A stretch of 6,412 nt of DNA from a candidate division NC10 bacterium SPGG6 (GCA_001643535.1 LXTG01000042.1:14471-20882), one strand, 5' to 3'. Positions 1 to 5,915 are shown, numbered from the stretch's first letter. Notes: generated from the sequence alone by a model not told the origin. Numbers and translations: made by a program.

Positions 1-50
1 TCCCGACCGAGTCGGGAAGATCGCGGGTTCAAGTCCCGTCGGCCCCGCCA
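1..50 (+). tRNA. 3' half of a tRNA (tRNA-Asp-like), cut by window start
   Basis: Positions 18-22 (agatc) fit a five-base variable loop. Positions 23-39 form a T arm (gcggg / ttcaagt / cccgt) with a canonical TTCRA loop. Positions 40-46 (cggcccc) would be the 3' acceptor strand, base 47 is a G discriminator and 48-50 are an encoded CCA. G73 plus an agatc variable loop followed by a gcggg T stem is typical of bacterial tRNA-Asp. Positions 1-17 form a hairpin where the anticodon arm belongs, but read as 5-bp stem plus 7-base loop (accgagt) it lacks the invariant U33. Either the true 5' half lies upstream in altered form or this is a tRNA remnant. The matching 5' acceptor (GGGGCCG) is not in the window. 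Confidence 0.45.
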
Positions 51-77
51 CCTTTCTCGTGGAGCCCGGTGAACCCG

Positions 78-127
78 TCCCGACCGAGTCGGGAAGATCG
101 CGGGTTCAAGTCCCGTCGGCCCCGCCA
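78..127 (+). pseudogene. Second tRNA 3'-half fragment
   Basis: This copy repeats the 3' half at 1-50 base for base, including the T arm and encoded CCA (125-127). Here the upstream DNA is visible and supplies no tRNA 5' half: 51-77 contains no GGGGCCG acceptor strand and no convincing D arm. It is therefore a fragment rather than a gene. Duplicated tRNA 3' ends are a familiar trace of integrative elements that use tRNA genes as attachment sites, but no integrase or element lies between the copies, so a local duplication or an assembly loop is equally possible. Confidence 0.5.
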
Positions 128-131
128 CCTT

Positions 132-265
132 CCCTAACACGCTAGAAAGCTGGCTGGCTAGAACGCTGGAACGCGCGAGGCGTAGGACCTAACGGCCTAG
201 AAGCGTTCCGGCGTACGAGCCTTCGAGCCTTCGAGCGTTCCAGCCTCCTCGCATGCCAGCATCTG
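132..265. repeat. Intergenic short-word repeats, no gene
   Basis: This spacer between the tRNA fragments and the end of the porin gene is made of variations on short words: ctagaa/ctagaacgc near 142-174 and gagccttc twice in tandem at 217-232. A 10-bp perfect inverted repeat (gctggaacgc at 165-174, gcgttccagc at 235-244) spans it with a 60-base gap. No T-tract follows any hairpin in the minus direction, so no intrinsic terminator for the porin gene is evident. No credible coding frame was seen. Confidence 0.6.
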
Positions 266-1168
266 TTAGTACGTCATGCTGATGCCGACCGTCCCGATGG
301 TCTCGAAGCTGTCGCCATTGTTCACCGCTTCGAGGTTGTCCCCGAGCACGAGGAAGTTCACCCCGACGTAAACCTCCCACGCGCCGAAGTCAGCCGGCAT
401 AAAGCCTAATGGCATGCTTGCGACGATCCCCCCGTTAAAATACCCGAAGGTGTCGTCGTCGCCCGTAGCGTCTTCGTAGTAATCATCGAGACTCAATCCT
501 ACTGTGACCGGGAACGCGAGGCTGACCGGGTAATTCTCGCTCTCGACGAGCGTGAAGCCCGGCTCGATGCCCAGCTCCATGTACACGCCTTTGTCGGTTC
601 CGCCCTCCGCCTGGCCCTGGACCTCGATGGCCCAGAGGACGTGAGGCGACAGGGCGAAGGCGCCGAGCAGCGCGCTGTCGTCGAAGCCGACGCTGAACGC
701 GATCTCCTGAATGGTGGCGAATGAATCATTGGGGCTGGTGTAGGCAGTGTAAAGTATTCCTGCGTCCCAGTTGTCGAACAGCCCAAAGTTCAACCCGCCG
801 TAAAAGTCGGCCTCGTACCATATCGTCGGATCTTGGGTCTCTCCGTCGGCCCCGGTTGGGCCCGAGTGTAGGCTGTTCCAAATGCCCACCGTCGTGCTCA
901 CACTGTTCAGCCCTTCCGACCCTTCATACAGGGTAGCGGTGATTTCGCCGAACGGCTGGGCGATGAAGTCCTGGTTCTCCTGCAAGATCCCGCGGAAGAA
1001 GTATTGGGTGGTAAAGTCCACCCCAGCGCTGAACGAAAGCTTACCCGTGTTCGGACCGGCCGATCCCTTGGCCTCTTCGGCTCCGACCAGAGACGTGCCG
1101 GAGAACAACCCAGCCAGGGCCAGCGCACTTACCACGATAGCTATGCGTCCCCGCTTCTTTGTGAACAT
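266..1168 (-). CDS. Outer-membrane beta-barrel protein, TorF/Gcw_chp-like porin
   Basis: The 300-residue product begins MFTKKRGRIAIVVSALALAG, a clear Sec signal peptide with likely cleavage after VGA (residue 30). The mature part is alternating hydrophobic/polar strands rich in Gly, Tyr, Phe and acidic turns (for example FTTQYFFRG near its start and GWxxG-like strand pairs later), and the chain ends in Tyr, as outer-membrane barrels do. The FTTQYFFRG segment recalls the [ST]xYxFRG signature of TorF/Gcw_chp putative porins, which are often encoded beside glnK-amt in other bacteria; that family call is tentative. The start at 1168 is chosen over an in-frame ATG at 1210 because a purine-rich Shine-Dalgarno (gaaggag) sits 8 bases before it and the signal peptide starts there. 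Transcription runs in the same direction as the upstream ANTAR gene but behind a terminator. A weak -10-like TATAAC (complement of 1193-1198) lacks a good -35 partner. Confidence 0.8.
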   Translation of the reverse strand: MFTKKRGRIAIVVSALALAGLFSGTSLVGAEEAKGSAGPNTGKLSFSAGVDFTTQYFFRGILQENQDFIAQPFGEITATLYEGSEGLNSVSTTVGIWNSLHSGPTGADGETQDPTIWYEADFYGGLNFGLFDNWDAGILYTAYTSPNDSFATIQEIAFSVGFDDSALLGAFALSPHVLWAIEVQGQAEGGTDKGVYMELGIEPGFTLVESENYPVSLAFPVTVGLSLDDYYEDATGDDDTFGYFNGGIVASMPLGFMPADFGAWEVYVGVNFLVLGDNLEAVNNGDSFETIGTVGISMTY

Positions 1169-1246
1169 GTCATTGTCTCCTTCTCCGTACAGGTTATACC
1201 GACCTGCCACGTAGCCGCTGATCTCGGTCTGCGTGAAAAAAGAGAA

Positions 1247-1274
1247 AAGGGCGCCTCTCCTCTGAGGCGCCCTT
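1247..1274 (-). terminator. Intrinsic terminator downstream of the ANTAR gene
   Basis: An 11-bp perfect stem (1247-1257 with 1264-1274, core gggcgcctc/gaggcgccc) closes a six-base loop. On the minus-strand RNA it is followed directly by UUUUCUCUUUUUU, the classic Rho-independent layout. It sits 67 bases after the ANTAR stop and about 80 bases before the porin start, so it separates the two genes or acts as an attenuator in the porin leader. The RNA loop reads AGAGGA, with A at position 1 and G at position 4, as in hexaloops bound by ANTAR proteins. Confidence 0.9.
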
Positions 1275-1340
1275 GCCTCTCCTCCCCCGTTGCGCCGTTG
1301 CCGCGGAGGGTGTCTTGCTTCTTTGTCGAGGTACCGGATG

Positions 1341-1994
1341 CTACAGGCTCGTCGGTTGGTTTCCCCCCTTGATTGTCAGAAGTCTCTCCTGGGTATTCTT
1401 GGATCGCGGCCGCACAACTTCTTCTACCGCTTCCGCGACAAGAATGGCCTCGGCGACCTGCTCCATGGGGGTCCGGGTCTTCATGCTCTGTCGCTGGATG
1501 GAGTGAAAGGCCTCCGCCTCCGTGATCCCCTGCCGGGCCATGAGCAGCCCCTTGGCGCGTTCGATCCTCTTGCGGCCCTCCAGGGCTCTTCGCAGGTGCT
1601 GGTTATCCTTCCAGAGCGCCATGAACTCCCGGAACCTCGCGATGGCCAGCTCGATGGCTGGCACCAGCTCGTGCCCTCGCACCGGCTTGATCAGGTAGGC
1701 CATCACCCCCGCCTGAGTGGCCCGACGGATTGTCACGGCGTTTCGGTGGCGGCCCAAGAGGATGATGGGAGTGGGGGTCTTGTTCATGATCCGGGTCGCG
1801 ACGGTGAGACCATTGGTTTCTTTCAGGTCCACCGCCAAAAAGATCAGGTCTGGTTGAAGACTCTGGGCCAGGTGGAGTCCCTCCTCGGCGTCGATGGCCT
1901 CGCCGACCACCGCGTACCCCAGCCCTCGAAGCATCTCCTGCAGGAAGGTCCGGGTAGAGGGGCTGTCCTCTATGACCAAAAGCCGATACGACAC
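1341..1994 (-). CDS. ANTAR-domain response regulator with degenerate receiver (AmiR/NasT type)
   Basis: The 217-residue protein has an N-terminal receiver (about 3-120), a short linker helix (121-133), and an ANTAR RNA-binding domain (about 134-190) with the diagnostic run RIERAKGLLMARQGITEAEA. ANTAR proteins are usually antiterminators that bind paired hexaloop hairpins in nascent mRNA, often for nitrogen or amine use. In the receiver the acidic pair E9/D10 and K103-P104 are kept, but the phospho-acceptor position in PDLIFLAVDL is Ala54 (codon gcg) and the usual Thr/Ser near the end of strand 4 is Gly81. Phosphorylation by a kinase is therefore unlikely, and control may be by protein contact as in NasS-NasT-like pairs. 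The start is GTG; the product begins directly at receiver strand 1, with only a weak Shine-Dalgarno. It is co-directional with amt and the flotillin gene upstream. About 25 residues after the ANTAR domain look unstructured. Confidence 0.92.
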   Translation of the reverse strand: MSYRLLVIEDSPSTRTFLQEMLRGLGYAVVGEAIDAEEGLHLAQSLQPDLIFLAVDLKETNGLTVATRIMNKTPTPIILLGRHRNAVTIRRATQAGVMAYLIKPVRGHELVPAIELAIARFREFMALWKDNQHLRRALEGRKRIERAKGLLMARQGITEAEAFHSIQRQSMKTRTPMEQVAEAILVAEAVEEVVRPRSKNTQERLLTIKGGNQPTSL

Positions 1995-2031
1995 GATCGT
2001 CTTTCACCCCGACGACTACAGTTCATGGTGG

Positions 2032-2059
2032 ATTGTTCATCCCTTGACACGGGTGTCAA
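2032..2059 (-). promoter_or_regulatory. Candidate sigma-70 promoter for the ANTAR gene
   Basis: On the minus strand a perfect TTGACA (complement of 2054-2059) is followed after 16 bases by AACAAT (complement of 2032-2037, 4 of 6 matches to TATAAT). Transcription would start near 2025, about 30 bases before the GTG start at 1994. It overlaps the palindrome at 2041-2062. Read-through from the flotillin gene is the alternative source of ANTAR mRNA. Confidence 0.4.
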
Positions 2060-2062
2060 GGG
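2041..2062. promoter_or_regulatory. Perfect 10-bp palindrome, operator or hairpin
   Basis: cccttgacac and gtgtcaaggg are exact reverse complements separated by two bases. As RNA it would form a 9-bp stem with a 4-base loop, but no U-tract follows in the minus direction, so it is a poor terminator. As DNA it is a symmetric site TTGACAC-GG-GTGTCAA that covers the -35 box proposed for the ANTAR gene, which suits a repressor operator. Which role is real cannot be decided from sequence. Confidence 0.5.
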
Positions 2063-2100
2063 CTGAACCCTGATCCCTGAACCGCTCGAACCCTGAACCG
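2063..2100. repeat. Short direct repeats (ctgaacc words) after the flotillin gene
   Basis: The decamer ccctgaaccg occurs at 2075-2084 and 2091-2100, with a further ctgaaccc at 2063-2070 and a gctcgaa variant between. It lies just past the flotillin stop and next to the palindrome. It looks like degenerate spacer repeat rather than a coding or regulatory element. Confidence 0.5.
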
Positions 2101-2106
2101 TCCGTG

Positions 2107-3723
2107 CTACGCGCTTCGCTTTCCAGGCTCCTTCGCTCGTGGGGGCTCGAGAGTCTCCTCGGCTCCAGGCGTCTGGCCTGTCGCCTTCTTGAGCAGCTCT
2201 CCCGGATCCACCTTGGCGAAGTCCAGGAACTCTCGCAGCAGGGGGAGCGCCGCTCCAGCACTGAGGAAGGCATTCACCACCCGGGTGACGCCCGAGACAT
2301 CCTGACCAGCCCCTTCTCCGTTGGCGCCCCAGCCGTGAACGTCCAAGATCTTGATGCTCTCGATCTGTCTGGCCGGGGCCATCATCTCGCCCAGGATCTG
2401 GGGGGCCTGGTCGATCAGGCGCAGCATGACATCCCGCTGAATGACCTTCTCATCGAGGTGGTTCTCGCTCTGCACCATCTTGAGACGGGCGGTCGCATCC
2501 GCTTCTCCCTCCCGCTGCTTGGAGAGGGCAAGCCGTTCGACAGCTCTGGCCTTTTGCTCGGCCACTTCGAGTTCCCGGAGGGCCATGATGAGGGCGATGG
2601 CCTTATGTCGCTCGGCCGTGGCTCTCTCCACCACGGTCACCACCTCCTGGGCTGCCAGCTCCTTGCTGGCGTCGGCCTCCAACCGCCGCTTTTCCTCCTC
2701 GATCCGCTGCCGCTCCTTGATCAGGATGGCGATCTCCTTCGCCCGCTTCGTCTCCTCGACGACGCGCTCCTTATCGACCTCGGCCGTCTCTCTGAGCTCC
2801 ATCTGCTGAGTCAGGTAAGCCTCTCGGCGAATCTCTGCCTCGCGGACTCCCTTTTCCTGCTGGATCTCCGCCTCCCGGATAGCCCGCTGCTTGGCGATCT
2901 CCGCCTCCCGCGTCCGCCGGTCCTGCTCGTGCTTGTATTGTTCCGTCTCGGCCTTCTGGAGGGCCCGGTTGGTGTCCACCTGGCGGATCTGCTCGGCCTC
3001 GGCGAATTCCCGGTCCTGGTCGAGCGTGAGCTTGACCTTGACCGCCTCCACATCTTTCCGCTTGATGGCCACCTCGGTATTCCGTTCGATCTCGTTCCGC
3101 TCGCGGTTGCGCTGGGAGACCTGGGCGACAATCTGGCGGAGACCTTCCGCATCGAAAATGTTGTGGGGATCGAGCTGGGCCCGGTCGGTCTGGTCCAGGT
3201 GAAAGATCGACACATCCTCGAGGCCGAGCCCGTTCATCATCAAGGGCTCCTGTAAGTGTTCCATGACGGTCAGGCCGAACCCCCGGCGGTTCTCGTGCAT
3301 GTGGACCATCTCCACCTGGGCTGCCGCCGACCTCAGGGCCGAGACCAGCTTCTCCTCTACCAGAGATTGGATCCCCTCGGCGCTGAAGGACTTATCCCCG
3401 AGGCTACGGGACGCCCGTTCGATACTATCGGGGTCGGCCGAGATCTTCACGTAGAACTCGGCCCCGATGTCCACGCGCAGGCGATCCTTGGTGATAAAGG
3501 CCTCCTTCTTTCCCTTGAAGACCTGGAGCTTAAAGGTCTCGAGGGAAATCCACTGAATGCTTTGGACCCAGGGGAGCACCACAGCGCCGCCGTCGATGAC
3601 CACCTTCTTTCCACCCAGACCGGTCCGAATGAAGGCATTGTTCACCGGCGTCTTGACGTACCAGGCGATGAACGCCGTGGTGACCACAGCTACCAGGATC
3701 AATCCTAAAATAATCCATCCCAT
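2107..3723 (-). CDS. SPFH/Band 7 flotillin-like membrane protein (YqiK type)
   Basis: The 538-residue protein has one N-terminal membrane helix (about 3-22), an SPFH/Band 7 domain (about 24-200, including ITKDRLRVDIGAEFYVKI and a stretch giving EEKLVSALRSAA), a long charged coiled coil (about 200-420), and a conserved C-terminal helix region (RLIDQAPQILGEMM, 435-448) typical of flotillins. Length and order match YqiK-type proteins of roughly 550 residues. Such proteins oligomerise at the inner membrane and are thought to organise microdomains and scaffold other membrane proteins. Within the coiled coil REAEI recurs at 272, 283 and 294, an 11-residue periodicity. The ATG start has a good GGAGG seven bases upstream. 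The gene starts 30 bases after the amt stop, so the two are almost certainly one operon. The usual YqiJ/NfeD partner is absent from the window. The last 20 or so residues are low-complexity and charged. Confidence 0.93.
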   Translation of the reverse strand: MGWIILGLILVAVVTTAFIAWYVKTPVNNAFIRTGLGGKKVVIDGGAVVLPWVQSIQWISLETFKLQVFKGKKEAFITKDRLRVDIGAEFYVKISADPDSIERASRSLGDKSFSAEGIQSLVEEKLVSALRSAAAQVEMVHMHENRRGFGLTVMEHLQEPLMMNGLGLEDVSIFHLDQTDRAQLDPHNIFDAEGLRQIVAQVSQRNRERNEIERNTEVAIKRKDVEAVKVKLTLDQDREFAEAEQIRQVDTNRALQKAETEQYKHEQDRRTREAEIAKQRAIREAEIQQEKGVREAEIRREAYLTQQMELRETAEVDKERVVEETKRAKEIAILIKERQRIEEEKRRLEADASKELAAQEVVTVVERATAERHKAIALIMALRELEVAEQKARAVERLALSKQREGEADATARLKMVQSENHLDEKVIQRDVMLRLIDQAPQILGEMMAPARQIESIKILDVHGWGANGEGAGQDVSGVTRVVNAFLSAGAALPLLREFLDFAKVDPGELLKKATGQTPGAEETLEPPRAKEPGKRSA

Positions 3724-3753
3724 TGTCGTTCCTCCCCGCTTTCCCCCTCGGGA

Positions 3754-5619
3754 TCAGCGCTCTGCCGTGACCACGGCCCCTTCGATGCCATGCATGTAAA
3801 GCAGATTCTCAACCGTTTCCCGGAACTGGTCCGGGTTGCCTCTCTTGAAAGAGAAGGCATCGTCGCTAAAGCGTGGGGTGTGTTCATAGATCTCGTTGAA
3901 GTCCTGAGGCGTGTTCGGATATTCGTGGCAGAGGCGCTGCCACATCTCCCGCAAAGCCCTCTTGTCCACACCCCGGACAACGATCCTGAAGGGCTGCTCC
4001 CTAGTGGTTGGCGCTGCCGCGGCGACAGTGGTTGGCGCTGCCGCGGCGACGGGAGCTCCCCGAGCCGGCTCGGCACGACCGGGGCCAGGTGGAGTACGGA
4101 ACGTGCCAGGACGGGGCGGGGTCCGCATCACTCCTCCGGCGGGGACAAAGGCCGCCGCAGGTCGGCGTACAGCCTCTACCGGCTCCGGCGCGGCGGCAGC
4201 CACAGCGGGGGTGGGCGCCGGGGCACCCCGGTGCAGACGAACCGCAGTGGCGATCTGGAAGTCCGGATAGGCCAGGAGTCCGTGCTCGCTGATGTCCAGG
4301 CCCTCCATCTCCTCCTCCGGGCCAACCCGAATGCCCATGAGTCCCTTGAGGAGCCCCCAGCCGACCATGGAGGCCGGGAAAATGAAAATGCCCACAGCGA
4401 GCACCCCGATGAGCTGTGCTTGGAAGAGCTCCGGGCCGCCGCCGAAGAAAAGCCCGTTACCGGTGGTGCCGGGACTGAACTTGTCCTGGGCAAAGAGCCC
4501 GACGGCGAGAGTGCCCCATACCCCACAGGTCAGGTGGGCGGAGATGGCCCCGACCGGATCGTCCACCTTGATGCGATCGAAGAACAGGACCGAGAGAACC
4601 ACGAGGATCCCGGCCACGAGGCCAATCGCCAGCGAACTCCCGAGGCTGACAAAGGCACAAGGGGCCGTGATCGCGACCAGGCCAGCCACGCCGCCGTTCA
4701 GCGCCATGGTGAGGTCCGGCTTGCCCAAAAGGACCCAGGCGGTGAAGGTGGCGGCAATCACCGCCGCCGCCGCGGCGGTGTTTGTGGTGGCCGCGATGTG
4801 GCCGATCGCCCCCCAGTCCGCCCCCATAGTGCTGCCCGGGTTGAATCCGAACCAACCGAACCACAGGATAAAGACGCCAAGCGTCGCGGAGGTGAGGCTG
4901 TGGCCGGGAATGGGATTGATTCGCCCATCCTTCGTAAACTTGCCAAGGCGGGGCCCCAGCATGATGGCACCGGCCAGCGCTGCCCAGCCGCCAACGGAGT
5001 GGACCACGGTGGAGCCGGCAAAATCCCACATCCCGCGCTCTGCCAGCCAGCCCCCTCCCCAGATCCAGTGACCGGTGATCGGATACAGAAGGCCGGCCAT
5101 GAGAACGGAGAAGAGAAAGAAGGACCCGAATTTGATCCGCTCGGCCACCGCTCCGGAGACAATCGTTGCCGCGGTCGCGGCAAAGACCATCTGGAAGAGG
5201 AACTTGGCCTCGAGCGGGATCCCGGTCCAGTTGATAGAGCTGTAGACCCCCTTATAGGCGTCTCCCGTGGCCGGGCTGTTGTCCGGGCCGCTCAGAAACC
5301 AGAGTCCTTTCAGGCCCATAAACCACGTGCCGTCCCCAAACATAATTCCCCAGCCGATGACTAAGAAGGCGATGCCCGTGACGGCATAAACCACAAAATT
5401 CTTGGCCAGGATGTTCACCGTGTTTTTGGACCGGCAGAATCCGGACTCAAGCAGGGCGAACCCTGCGGCCATGAACATGACGAGAAAGGCGGTTATTAGC
5501 GTCCACAACGTGTCCAGCGCGACCTTGGACGCCGCCTCTTCGGCAAAGGCAATCCCCGGGACAAGAATCACTGCGGGAATTAGAAGTCCTGCACTGCGTA
5601 ACCCTTTCCTCCAAGCCAC
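3754..5619 (-). CDS. amt: Amt ammonium transporter with extra C-terminal domain
   Basis: The 621-residue protein opens with a signal peptide (cleavage likely after AFA, residue 26), as in E. coli AmtB, followed by about eleven membrane helices (about 35-430). Family hallmarks are present: DFAGSTVVH with D199 and pore H207, and GAISAHLTCGVWG with the second pore histidine H362. HWIWGGG (184-190) and FGWFGFNPGS (254-263) are also kept. The cytoplasmic tail EEEMEGLDISEHG (435-447) is the segment that normally meets P-II proteins. Unlike the usual length of about 400-460, the chain continues with a Pro/Ala linker (about 461-541) and a compact domain (542-621) that I do not recognise. Its predicted pattern (strand, helix, mixed, helix, strand) could be ferredoxin-like. 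The start is GTG with GGAGGG seven bases upstream. A sigma-54-like promoter lies upstream and the flotillin gene follows in the same operon. Confidence 0.95.
   Translation of the reverse strand: MAWRKGLRSAGLLIPAVILVPGIAFAEEAASKVALDTLWTLITAFLVMFMAAGFALLESGFCRSKNTVNILAKNFVVYAVTGIAFLVIGWGIMFGDGTWFMGLKGLWFLSGPDNSPATGDAYKGVYSSINWTGIPLEAKFLFQMVFAATAATIVSGAVAERIKFGSFFLFSVLMAGLLYPITGHWIWGGGWLAERGMWDFAGSTVVHSVGGWAALAGAIMLGPRLGKFTKDGRINPIPGHSLTSATLGVFILWFGWFGFNPGSTMGADWGAIGHIAATTNTAAAAAVIAATFTAWVLLGKPDLTMALNGGVAGLVAITAPCAFVSLGSSLAIGLVAGILVVLSVLFFDRIKVDDPVGAISAHLTCGVWGTLAVGLFAQDKFSPGTTGNGLFFGGGPELFQAQLIGVLAVGIFIFPASMVGWGLLKGLMGIRVGPEEEMEGLDISEHGLLAYPDFQIATAVRLHRGAPAPTPAVAAAAPEPVEAVRRPAAAFVPAGGVMRTPPRPGTFRTPPGPGRAEPARGAPVAAAAPTTVAAAAPTTREQPFRIVVRGVDKRALREMWQRLCHEYPNTPQDFNEIYEHTPRFSDDAFSFKRGNPDQFRETVENLLYMHGIEGAVVTAER
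4003..4050. repeat. Perfect 24-bp tandem repeat in the Amt linker
   Basis: Bases 4003-4026 and 4027-4050 are identical. In the amt frame they encode two copies of VAAAAPTT (about residues 524-539) at the end of the Pro/Ala linker. In-frame duplication here suggests that linker length is free to vary. Confidence 0.85.
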
Positions 5620-5704
5620 GTTTTATCCCTCCCTTCCGAGGCCTCTCTAGGGGGGGGCAGGAAGCCCCACGTTATCGCAGACACACACGTTTCATTGGCG
5701 GATG

Positions 5705-5720
5705 AGCATCCGGCATGCCA
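5705..5720 (-). promoter_or_regulatory. Candidate sigma-54 (RpoN) promoter for amt
   Basis: The minus strand reads TGGCATG-CCGG-ATGCT against the consensus TGGCACG-N4-TTGCA. The GG and GC elements are present at the required 10-base spacing, and 6 of 7 bases match in the -24 element. Start of transcription would be near 5694, about 75 bases before the GTG start. Ammonium transporter genes are classic sigma-54/NtrC targets, which raises the prior. No textbook NtrC site was found upstream. Confidence 0.55.
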
Positions 5721-5739
5721 GTCGAGGCAAAGAGCGGTA

Positions 5740-5799
5740 AGTCGCTGATATTGCGAGAAGAGTCGCAGATGGGGTTGGATTACCCAGGGTCACAGTCGC
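5740..5799. repeat. Three agtcgc copies upstream of the amt promoter
   Basis: The hexamer agtcgc occurs at 5740-5745, 5761-5766 and 5794-5799, spaced 21 and 33 bases, close to two and three helical turns. They lie 20-90 bases upstream of the sigma-54-like promoter, where activator sites would sit. The short length makes coincidence quite possible. Confidence 0.3.
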
Positions 5800-5869
5800 T
5801 TAAAAAGAGAGCAGAAAGCTGGCACATGAATACGCGGTGCTCACATCACAGGCAATTCGGCGCCTAGCC

Positions 5870-5898
5870 TTGACAGAATAGGCGGTGCGAGATATAGG
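5870..5898 (+). promoter_or_regulatory. Candidate sigma-70 promoter for the MATE gene
   Basis: A perfect TTGACA (5870-5875) and TATAGG (5893-5898, 4 of 6 matches) are separated by the ideal 17 bases. Transcription would start near 5905 and give a leader of about 115 bases that contains the whole inverted-repeat block before the ATG at 6022. Confidence 0.55.
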
Positions 5899-5915
5899 GT
5901 GTCAATCACCAGCAG

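Larger units (their letters stand above)
1..131. repeat. Tandem direct repeat, 54 bp identical, period 77 bp
   Basis: Bases 1-54 and 78-131 are identical, separated by a 23-bp spacer (55-77). The repeat starts exactly at the first base of the window. The 77-bp period equals the length of a CCA-bearing tRNA, which may mean that a tRNA-sized unit was duplicated. The true copy number in the genome cannot be read here because the first copy touches the edge. Confidence 0.85.

Noticed and set aside
51..127. A complete 77-nt tRNA between the two CCA ends
   Set aside because: The 5' seven bases (cctttct) cannot pair with the 3' acceptor strand, no good D arm forms and the anticodon loop lacks U33.
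1..131. CRISPR array
   Set aside because: Only two copies, and the repeat is a tRNA 3' half; no cas genes. The two-copy repeat at 6328-6412 fails for the same reason and keeps coding frame.
1169..1210. Upstream ATG at 1210 as start of the porin
   Set aside because: It would put 14 polar residues before an excellent signal peptide, while the ATG at 1168 has a well-placed ribosome binding site.
2104..3255. Long plus-strand open frame opposite the flotillin gene
   Set aside because: The Leu/Asp/Gly-rich product mirrors the Glu/Arg/Ala codons of the coiled coil on the other strand. No start signal and no recognisable domain.
3790..5364. Long plus-strand open frame opposite amt
   Set aside because: It is antisense to a full-length, motif-bearing Amt. 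Its product is Arg/Gly/Pro-rich with no family features, as expected from high-GC antisense frames.
5640..5670. Terminator or riboswitch in the amt leader (gggc/gccc hairpin and C run)
   Set aside because: The stem is only five pairs and no U-tract follows; pairing of the C run with the ribosome binding site has a mismatch and is not convincing.
5819..5841. Plus-strand TGGCAC as a sigma-54 promoter, or GCAC/GGTGC as an NtrC site
   Set aside because: The downstream GC is one base too far for sigma-54 spacing, and the half-sites are too far apart for the NtrC dyad.
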